From Maribacter thermophilus (lineage in GTDB: Bacteria > Bacteroidota > Bacteroidia > Flavobacteriales > Flavobacteriaceae): a stretch of DNA of 64,000 nucleotides. The notes beneath the pieces are model-generated. The model was given only the letters and a program-made list of their open reading frames with translations, was not told the origin of the DNA and did not search any database. The stretch is from positions 1,776,985 to 1,840,984 of the forward strand of contig NZ_LDAS01000001.1 in assembly GCF_001020565.1 (NCBI RefSeq), written 5' to 3'. The stretch's first letter is position 1, and every line of letters begins with the position of its first letter. Below are positions 51,436 to 63,400 of the stretch, piece after piece. The position numbers and the translations under genes are program-made.

Positions 51436-54400
51436 ATGATGAAAAAATTGTTTTGTGTCCTAGTAATGTTTGTTGGAATTTTCGGACATGCTCAATTAAG
51501 TGACCTTCATTACTTACCACCATTAAAACAAGGTCAAAACAATCAAGGTATACAGAATCAGGCTGTATATTTATCTACTCCAGAAACCACACCCTTTACG
51601 GTGAATGTCTATAGGGGAACCGATCCAACCCCCGTACAGACTTTCAGTATAGACAACCTTAACCCGGTCGTGTGGACTCTTGGTAATGGAGACAATAATA
51701 TTACACTGGTAGACAATAACCATACCGGGGTTGTACTTGACGATAGTGGATTACGTTTCGAATCGCCCAGTGGTAAAGAGTTCTATGTAAACTATAGGGG
51801 TAAATCTGGTTCACAGGCCGCATCATTGACCGCCAAAGGACGACAGGCACTGGGCCAGCATTTTAAATGGGGCGGTGTTCCAAACCTAGGTAGCCATTCA
51901 TCAAAATCCAACACCCTCGGTATAATGGCCACCGAGGATAATACAAAAGTAACCTTATCAGGTTATGATCCTGGTTGTGAATTTCGGGTTGGTAGTAACA
52001 GGGCGGGCATTACAGCTGATGCGTATACAATAACCCTGGACGCCAACGAATCCTTTGTTTTTGAAACCTACATAGGTACTTCGCCAACCCCTGCACATGA
52101 AGACGGGTGGATCGGGGCCTCTATTGATGCTGACAAAGATATTGTGATCAGTAACGGTATGATCAACTTTGGTAGTGAATCTGGTCAAAGCCATAGAGAT
52201 GCCGGTATAGACCAACCTGTTCCTGAAAACAGATTGGGCAAAGATTATGTTTTTATCAGAGGTAATGGTAATACCAATGGACTTACCGAGTTTCCTTTAA
52301 TTATAGCCACGGCAGATAATACCCAGATATACATCAATGGTAGTACAACTCCCGTTGCCACAATAGACGACGGCGAGTACTATAAAATACCCAGTTCCTA
52401 TTATTCTTCAAATACCGTAGGGGCAAATATGTTTGTACAAACATCAAAAGATGCCTATGCCTATCAATCAATGGCAGGTTCCAGTAATCTATATACACAG
52501 GGACTCAATTTCGTTGCACCTGTGAACTGTTTATTGCCAGATACCATGAACAATATTCCCGATATTAGAAACATCGCAGGAAGCACGGTTACAGGTGGAC
52601 TCACCATTACAGCATCGGTAAACACCCCAGATGAAAATATTAAAGTATACGAAGACGGTGTAGAAGTTACCAAACCTGCCTCTAACCCCGTTACAGGATC
52701 TGCAGACTGGAAAACATTTTTTATTCCAAATCTGGATGGTGATATCAGTGTTACCTCTACCGGACCAATGGCCATTGGTTTTTTTGGTTATAATGGAGCC
52801 CAAGGTGTAGCTGGTTATTTTTCAGGTTTTGATACCGTTCCAGAAGTAGTACTGAAAATTAATGGAGGTGCCGAAGGAGATTGTTTTTCCGGAGCTACGA
52901 TTTTTGAAGCTTCGGACGACAACTTTGATGCCTATCAATGGTTTTATGACGGCCAGTTGATCGAAGGCGCCAATTCATTCGAATATGCGGCGACAGCTGC
53001 CGGTGATTATTATGTTAGGGGTACCAAGGGACCATGTACCTACGATTCGCAATCCATCACCGTTTTCTATTGTGAAGGAGATATCGTAGTCAATAAAACC
53101 GTGGACAAGCCAGAAATTGTAGAAGGTGAGACCGCGACTTTTACGATTAGGGTAGAAAATCAAAACTTTGAACCCGTTACCAACTTGAGGGTTACGGACA
53201 ATATTCCTGCCGGATTGACTCTGGTAAACGGAACTACCACTACCGGAACATGGAATGGATCGGTTTGGGACATAGGAACATTAGAACCTGGAGAACCCGT
53301 ATTTCTATACCTTGAAGTAGTGGGGGATGAAATTGATATTGAACCACTTATCAATGTCACCAATACCGTATCGCATACCCAGGACCAAGTAGATGAAAAT
53401 ATTACAGAAGATATTCTTTCCGCCAGTATTATCGTTCACAACGATTTTGACAATGATGGGGTTGTAGATATCGTAGACGTGGATGATGATAATGATGGTA
53501 TATACGATAGCGATGAATGCGAAGGTGCTTTTTGCTTTGAATCGATAGTCAACGAAAGTTTTGAAGATCCCGATGTTTCCGGTTTTGCCATTCTAGATGA
53601 AAGTAGTGTTCCCGGATGGTATTCGACCGCCACCGATAAAAAAATTGAAATCTGGGAATCTGGTTTCTATGGCGTAAATTCTTATGACGGTAACCAACAT
53701 GTTGAACTTAATGCAAACAACTACGGTGCATTATACCAAAATTTATGTTTGACCCCAGGTACAGAGATGAGCTGGTCGGTCAGACATAGGGGAAGAGCCG
53801 GTACCGATGTAATGCAGCTGAGGATCGGGGCCGATCTTGCCAGTGCTACCGTACAAGAAACAATGACCACAGATAATACGGCTTGGGTATTATATTCAGG
53901 AACCTATACCGTACCTGTTGGGCAAACCAACACTGTCTTTATTTTTGAGGCCGTATCTACGGCCGATGGTAGTATTTCTGTGGGTAACTTTATCGATGAT
54001 GTAAAAATAAACATTCTTGTTCCTGAAACCTGTATAGATTCTGATGGTGACGGATACCCGAACAACCTTGATTTGGATAGTGACGACGACGGTTGTACCG
54101 ATGCCGATGAATTTTACAAAGACAACAGTGCCGATGGCGATGACGGAGGCGAATACGGTACAGGTACACCTGCAGTTGACCCGAATACAGGTGCCGTAAT
54201 CGGAGCCTCGTACACCTTGGTCTTAGCTCCCCAAATTGTTTTGAAAAATACGGCCGAAGATTTGGCAACAAATGATATTAACGGACAAGAGATTGATCTT
54301 GGCGACACTTTTGATTATGTCCTGCGTTTTCAAAACACAGGAAATGACAATGCGACATCATACACTATTAGAGATATATTACCTGCCAATGTAACCTTGG

Positions 54401-57400
54401 ACAATGTTGATTTGTCGGGAGCATCCAGTAGTGTAACATATAGCCACGACCCAGTAAGCAATATCATAACCTTTCAAATTCCTGACAACCTAGTAGAAGT
54501 AAACGATCCGGAATATACGATCCGGATAACGGTTACCCTGTCCTCTAATTGTTCAGAGTTTGTAAATGCCTGTTCAGAAACTATAGAAAATTTTGCATAC
54601 TCCACCTATCAAGGGGTTACAAACACCAATACATATAGCGATGAACCGGGATCCACACTGACCCCAACCTGTAACGATACCACTGCGGTCGCCACCAACA
54701 GTCTATCAAATGCCCTACAAGGTTGTAATACAGCTAGAACCGTACAGTTATGTGGTGATGACGCTACTTTGAGCGCAGGTGCAGGGTTTACAACATACAC
54801 GTGGGCAATAGATGCCAATGGTAACGGTCAAATAGACGCAGGCGAAACACCCATTGATGATGGTGATAGCGATCCCAGCACACTGGTAGTTACGGAAATT
54901 GGTAATTACATCGTAGAAAAAAGTGGTGCTGATGGATGTGCCGACTTGGTCGAACTAATAACAGTAGAACGTTTTGGTACTACACAGACCAATCCAATAA
55001 TAACATACTTCAACCAAGTAAATTCAGACGCAAACACGGATAATGATTTACAAGGAGAAATCGTTTCCTGTTCTATTGATGGTAGTGAAATGCCACATAT
55101 ATTCTTATGCGGCGAAAACGATGAAGCTACGTTACAACTAGGAATAACGGATGCCGTAAGTATCGTATGGGAACAATTGGATGAAGACAGTTGTTCTGAT
55201 ATTGAGGATGATTGTGCCACTACCAACTCGGGTTGCTCATGGACAGAGCTTGCTATACAGGATAACTATACGGTAACCGATAGCGGCAAATATAGAGTGG
55301 TGATCAATTATGAACATGGTTGCTTCAGTCGTTTTTACTTCAACGTGTACAAAAACACCTTGGACATCGATTATATCCCTACCGATATTTTATGTAATAC
55401 TTCTGGAAACATAAGAATTACCAATCCAAGTTCCAATTATGGTTATCAACTGGTAAACGCTACCACAAATGATATCATAATACCTTTTTCCGATAACAAT
55501 GGACCTAATTTTGATATTACCACTAGTGGCACCTATAAGGTACAGATCACTACATTGGACCCTTCAACGGGAGACTCTATAGACAACGCCTGTATTTTTG
55601 AGACCGAGGATATCGGTATTCAGGAAATGGACTATGAAGTGAACATAGAAACAACTCCGGCGGACTGTAGTGGTTTTGGAACCATTTCAATTCAGGCCCT
55701 AAATGTATTGCCAGATTATAGCTACGAACTTCGTTTGGATGACGGCACCAATAGCGGAGCTGGAACATTTTTCCAAGAAATGGTTTCTGTAGAAGACAAC
55801 ACCTATACATTTGATAGTGTACCTGCCGGCGACTATATCGTTATTACCACTACAGAAGATGGTTGTACCGATTCTCAAAACATTACGGTAGATGAGTACC
55901 CAGCACTTAATTTAACGGCCAGTGTTAGCGAAAACATCACCTGTAATTCGGGTATGATAACATTGACCCCTAGCGGCGGTAATCCCGACCCAAATTACGA
56001 CATGGCCATTTGGAGCGTTGGTGGAGTCGAACTTTATGCAAGTCCAGAAGATGTACCTGCCTCCGAACTTCAAACGACCAATGATTTCGTATTCACCGAT
56101 AGTAGTGACGCCAATGATTACGTATTTATCGTTTTTGATGATAATGGTTGTAGCACCCTATCAAATAGTGTCACCTTACAAGATTTAGGTCCAGTAACCA
56201 TTTCCGCATCCCATACGGATATTGTCTGTGCCGACTCGGCTACCTCAACATTGACAATTACAGCAAGCGGAGGTACGGCTCCATATGAATATAGTTTGGA
56301 TGGTGGTGCCAATTACCAAACCACCAACACTTTTACTAATTTAGGTGGAGGTAACTATACAATTACCGTTCGGGATTCCAGTGGATCGCCAACCTCAAGA
56401 TGTATTGCAACATTGGACTATGAAATTGATCAACCTTATAGATTAACGGCTTCTGCCGCAATCGTAGAGGATGCTTCTTGTGACCCTTCGGGAGCCTTGG
56501 TTAAAATACTGAATCCCAATGGAGGTCAGGCACCTTACTCTTATAGTTTTGATGGTGGATCTAATTACACCGGAACAAATGAACAAAGATTAGCTCCAGG
56601 TACATACAACTTGTCTGTTAAAGATAACTTAGGCTGTACCTATGCCATGGAAATAACCGTGGATGCCCCTATGGCCGACCCAAGTTTCGACAGCACAATC
56701 GATTATGCTTGTGATGGATCTGGTACCATAACCATTACGCCGAGCAATACTACGGATTTTGATTACACATATACTCTTGACAGTACCACAAATACCCCTG
56801 AGGACAGTAATGTATTCAACAATGTAGGAGCTGGCACGCATACGGTTACCGTAGGCTATTCAAGCGCCATAACACCCACTCAAAGCACCTTATTCCTAGA
56901 GAACTTTGGCACGGGCATTACTACTCAAATAGGAGAAGTAGGTCCAGGGTATTGTTACGAACCACAAGATGGCAGTACCACGGCCTGTAACCTTGGCCCT
57001 AACGGTATTTTGGTAAATGGTGAGTATGCCGTTACCTCGGTAGTTACCAACCCCAATACCTCATGGAGAAGCCCTAACGACCGTACCGGTTTAACGGATG
57101 GAAGGTTCATGGCCATAGGGGTAAGTACCTCGGCGGGCAACAACAATGTTTTATGGTCCAGAACCGGATTGGAAGTTTTGGCCGACCAAGATATTACCAT
57201 TTCATTCTACGCGTACAACATACTAATCAACAGTGCTTCCGGCAACGACCCCGAGGTTCTTGTAGAACTTATAGATGGATCAGGCAATGTAATCAGCAGT
57301 ACGGCTACAACAGCAATTCCTAAAAACAACGATGCCGATGATTGGCACCTAAGAGAGGTAACCTTCAATCCTGGATCAAATACGGTCGTTGGCGTTGTCT

Positions 57401-60400
57401 TACGTACCAACTTGGATAGCGACGACGGAAACTTCTTGGTTTTGGATGACATTCAGGCTACCCAAATTCCTGAAGTTTGTGAAACCACACAAGATTTAAC
57501 AATCGTTGTAGAGGACAACAAAGAATTTAGTGTCAGCATTTTGGGTAGCACAAACCCAACATGTAACGGTAACAGCGACGGTAACATTCGTTTTGAGGTC
57601 AAGAATTTTGATGCAGCGACAGGTTATGAATATTCAACCGACGGTGGTACCAATTGGACCGTTGAAACAGCCGCCATCGTCACCACACCTTCCACATTGG
57701 CGGACGGAACTTATACTATTATGGTCCGTAAGGTAAGCGACAATACCTGTACGGCCACATCGGCCACATCGGTAATCTTGACAGCTCCGGCGACGATAGT
57801 TCCCGGTCTAACACGAACTTCAGAATATACGTGCTTTAATACCGGTGCCACTTTAGAGGCTTCCGCTACGGGTGGTACGCCAGGGTATGAATATCAGTTA
57901 GAAAGAGCTGCAGATAATTCTATTGTTAGGGCATACCAAACAGATGCTGATTTTGTAAATGTTACCGAGGGCGATTATGTTTTACGTGTAAAAGATGATA
58001 AAGGTTGCGAGGTTGTTTCAACAGTAGCTGTAACAGTAGATAAATTTGAAGATGTAGATTTTGATTTAACCGCTACTTCTTGTTATGACGGCGCAAACAA
58101 TGCTACTATTACCGTGAATGTAACCTCTGGTAATGGCGACTATACCTTTAGGCTAAATGGCGGTGGATGGGTTACCCCTACCCCAACAACCGATACGACT
58201 TATACTTTTTCCGGTTTATCTAATGGTAGTTATGATATTGAAGTTACAGATGCTTTTGGATGTGCATCGACATTAAAAACAATAGTTATACAACCAAACT
58301 TAAACGCAACTGTAAAAGTTGTAGACGTTAGTTCTTGTGCGGATGGTAGTATAACCGTAGATGCTAGTGGTGGAGATGGTAATTTAGCGTATGCTTTTGT
58401 ACCAACAACAACGCCTGTTACCGCAGCAGATTTTTCAGTAACAGATACATTTACTGTAGCAGCAGCAGATGCAGGTACTTATGATGTTTATGTATGGGAT
58501 AATGGTGCAGCAGACCCACATTGTGAGTTTATGGAGACCGTGACCGTGAACCCAGCAACACCTATAACATTCACAGCAACACCAACAGACCCGGAATGTC
58601 ATGACGGCTTAGGAACAATTGAAGTAGAAGTAACATCTGGTATTGCTCCATACACCTATGAAATTATAGACATAGATAACGCTGGTGCTTCTAACCAAAC
58701 AGTTACCAACGTAATCAACAATACAAAAACTTTTTATAACCTGAACCCAGGAAATTACACAATTAATATTACAGATGCCAGTGGTTGTACGGTTACTACA
58801 ACCCCTAATGTAACTATTAATAATCCTGATGAGCTAACGGCAGATATTATAGGTGTTACCCCTAATACTTGTACTGGTACTGCTAGTGACTTTGGTTTTA
58901 GATTTGATGCTTACCCATCTACTTTAGGAACTATAGAGTTTAGTGCAGATGGTGGTGCTACTTGGACTGCAGATAACTCTGTACCCGGAACATCAGATAG
59001 GTTAACTGGTTATTTATCTGGAGATAGTGTTTATCCTTCTATGAGAACGGTAGATGGCTCTGGAAATACTATTTGTCAAACAGATTTTCCAAGATATACA
59101 ATTCCTTATCCTTTGGATAATCTAGATATTACTATAGACGCTGTAGTTGTAAATTGTAATGAGCTACAGGTTAAAGTGCAAGGTTCTGAGGGTACTCCTG
59201 GTTATGAGTATTCATACTCTGATGATCCAGCAAACTTTAACCCTGCTACTGCTACTTGGATCGCTGGTGGGTCAGTAAACGATTCTTCCGGGTCTCCTGT
59301 CGCAGTTCCGGCAGGACACGGTAATTACTTATGGACAGGCTTAACACCTGGTAGAACTTATGTTTTTTATGTGCGTGATCTTAATGGTTGTGTACGCCAG
59401 AGTGATGTGAACGTGAACGATATTGTAGACCCCCTTCCTTTAGATGTTGACTTTACCTCAACTCCTTCTTGTGATGGTGCAGATAATGCAACAATAGATT
59501 TTACAATTACAGATCATGAAGCTCCATTTGGGTCTCAATACAGATGGGAGCTGTATAATATAGCAGGTAACATTATTAGATCTAGTGGCAATGGCACAAC
59601 TCCTGGTATGGCAGGCACAATAGTTACTTTTGATAATAATTTACAAATAACCGATTTGGTGCCAGACGAATACTACATTGTAGTAACAGAAATTGACGGT
59701 GTTACCGATACGTGTATATCCGCATCGGAGAATGTATTGTTAGAAGAATTAGATCCTATTACTGCAAGTTTAAGGAAATTAGAAGATATTACTTGTGCTA
59801 GTCCTGGACTTATAGCTGTAGAAAATATCACAGGTGGCGGAGGTACATATACATTTACTCTAACAGATCCTTCTGCAACGGTAATTGCTACTGGCACACC
59901 TGATAATCCTTTAGAAATTCCTGCAGGTTCTGTAGCTGGTAATTATGCGGTAAGTATAAGCGACCAATATGGTTGCGAGTATCCTTTAGGAACAATTAAT
60001 ATGTCATTAGCTGCTAATCCAACCATAGATGGTGTTGATGTAGATAATTGCGGTACTACTGCAACCGTAACCGTTAATACAACACTAGGAGATTCTGCTA
60101 CACTTGTATATTCTATAGATGGTGGTACAAATTACGTTTCAAACGGAGGTGTGTTTAATAATGTAGCTGTGGGTACATATACTGTTTTTGTAAAAGATGG
60201 TAATGGTTGTACAGATTCATTCGCTACAGAAGTTTTCCCCACTTTACAAGCTACTGCAACTTTAAAAGAAAGTTTAGGTTGTACCAATGATGCAGAAATT
60301 TTAATAAGCGCATCAGAAGGTTCTGGAGATTATGAGTATCGAATTGAAAATTCATCTGCTACAGAAATTGTTGCCAGAACAGCATTTACAACATCTGTTA

Positions 60401-63400
60401 GCGCAGTGGTAACAGTTGCAGATACTTATACCGTTCAGGTTTTTGATGCAAACACATCTACACCAGAATGTTTTAGAACGTTCACTGTAGAGGTACCCCC
60501 CGCTATTCAACCAAACTTTACGGCAACCCCAACAGACGTTACTTGTAATGGAGGCTCGGATGGCGCCATCAAAATAACGGAAATAAACAACGGCAACAAC
60601 CCTTTGAGCTATGTCTTAAGTCCGGCTAGTGCTACGTTCAACACTACTACAAATAGTTTTGAAGGCCTAGCTGCAGGCACGTATGATGTTATAGGTACAG
60701 GGCCAAACGGTTGTGTAACTACTAGATCGTCCATAGTGGTAGGGCAACCAAATGTAGTGGCATTTGCTACACCAAATGTAACCCAATTTGGTTGTACATC
60801 GGATAATACTACAAACAATGCAACTATTGTTTTAGATGAAACTAGTATAACCGGAGGTAGTAACACTTATTCCCGTTATGAGTTTGAAGATGTTGCCACT
60901 GGTACTATTTTACAAAGTGGTACAAGTCCCACATATACCTATACGGATTATGCCGGCGGTGATGTCATTGTCCGTGTATTCGATGATGCCGGATGCTCTG
61001 CCGAACAAACGGTTACCGTAAACACTTATGACCCATTGGTTTCAGCTTCGACAAATGTGCTTACACCTATTAGTTGTTCAAGCACCAACACAGGAGAAGA
61101 AATAAGGGTTGATGTGGTAACCAACAGCAATACCTATACCTCGAACCCTGGAGATTATGAATATAGGCTATTACCTTCGGGTACTGCCCAAGCGTCAAAT
61201 ATTTTCGCGGATCTACAAGTGGGTACCCATACCATTGAGATAACCAATACGACGACAGGATGTTCAATTACGACAGAACATGTTGTAAAAGAGCCCAATA
61301 CTTTTGACATTACCGTAGATGTACTGTCCAATGTTATCTGTTATGGTGAAGATGGCAGTATACAAATAACCTTTGCCGATGCCACCTATACAGGTGACTT
61401 TGACTGGGAAATTTTAAATGCCGATGGTACTCCGACCACAAGAACCGATGATGATGGTACTTTCTCGGGTACAGGAACATCTGCCCCAATACCGGTAGCT
61501 GCAGGTAATTATATTGTTAGAGCGGTACAGGCTGCCTTCCCAGAATGTAGTCAAGAGCGTACTTTTACCATTACGACACCTGCTGCCGCATTAACTTTGG
61601 ATACGATAGATACTTCCAGCGTAGGTTGCTCCAACAGTCAAGGAACGGCCCAAATTACCCCTCTTGGCGGTCAATCTCTATATGATATTCGATTAGAGAA
61701 TACAGACACCGGTTCTGTATACGATGTCACACAGGTGAACGCACATCTTTTCCAAGGATTAGAGGCCGGTACTTATAACGTTCAGGTCACCGATGCCCTT
61801 GGGTGCGCACAAATTTTCACTAGTGCCTTTGAACTTATAGAGCCAGATGCCATAACCGGTACCATTACCCATACAGAGCTTGAGTGTACGGGTGATACCG
61901 ATGGATCTGTTTCCTTTACCATTGACCCAACAAGAAATGTAACACCTAATTATAGTTATAGCCTTAATACGTATGATGATGCGGCAGGTACAACGTTATT
62001 ACGTAACTCCGCAACTCAGACAAGTCCAGATTTCTTTAATCTAAGCGCTGGCTTCTATAGTATCAGTGTTACGGACGATATTGGCTGTGAATACGAAACT
62101 GCAATTGTAGAAATCGTAGATCCAACACAGGTAGACGCTATTTTAATTACGGATAGCCCCAATAGTTGTCTTGATGGCGCAGACCTACTATTAGTAGCCT
62201 CTGGTGGAACAGCCCCTTACACTTGGAGCGAGGATGGCGTTACCTACAATAGCATGAACCAGATCAATGGCACAGACACCCATTTGTTCCAAAACATGCC
62301 TGTGGGCACCTATAGCTATTTTGTTAAAGACGACTTTAATTGTGTCTCTGTAATTTCGAACGAAATAGCCGTAAACGAAATTGAAGACCTTACAATGACC
62401 TTGGACACCACTGCAGCAAAAATCAATTGTTCGGGCGATAGTACGGCCGTGATCATTGCAGATGCCGATGGTGGACTTGGCAGCTATGAATATGCATTAT
62501 TTGCCGATGCGACCTTGACTACAGAAATAATACCTAACCAAACCAACGGAACTTTTACAGACCTTCCAAGCGGAACGTACTATGTAAGAGTTCAAAGTAG
62601 GGATTGTGAAATTGTCTCTGAAGAGATTTTTATTTCAGAACCTGATCCTTTGGTAGTGGTGCCTACCGTAACCGATGTAAGCTGTAATGGTGCGGATGAC
62701 GGTAGCGTTCAAATTGATGTAACAGGTGGTACCGGAGATTATCAATTCGCCATCTCCCCCAACCTTAATAAGTTTTATGACGAAAACATCTTTGATGCGC
62801 TTTCCCCTGGAGATTATTCTATCATCGTACAAGATAGTAACGGTTGTTACGAACTTGTAGAGTTTACGATAACAGAGCCATCCCCACTTGATATTACACT
62901 GACTGCTACACCAGAAATTTGTGCCGGCGACGAAGATGGCACCATTTCTGTCAGCATATCTGGCGGAACGGCACCGTACAGTACCAGTATCAATAGTAGC
63001 GATGATGCAGATTTTATTCAAGACAGATTCAGCTTTGATTCGCTGCCCAGTGGTGACTATATCATTTTTGTAAAAGATGCCAATGGATGTACCCTGAACG
63101 ATATCATTAGAATAGAGAACGGGGCCAACCTAAATGCTACAGCAGAAGTGATATATGAATGTACCGGGGATACACCGAACAATTACATTGATCTTGTTTT
63201 GGAAGACGAAACCGTTTCTTCTGAAGTAATGTACGCATTGGACTCAACAGACCCTAACGACTATATGCTAGAAGCAGATTTTAGGAACCTGACCCCTGGC
63301 AGTCATTACATTACCATTGCACACTCCAATGGATGTATAAATATATTGGAATTTGAAGTAGAAGGTTTTGAACCTTTAGAGTTGATTGCGATCCAAGAAA

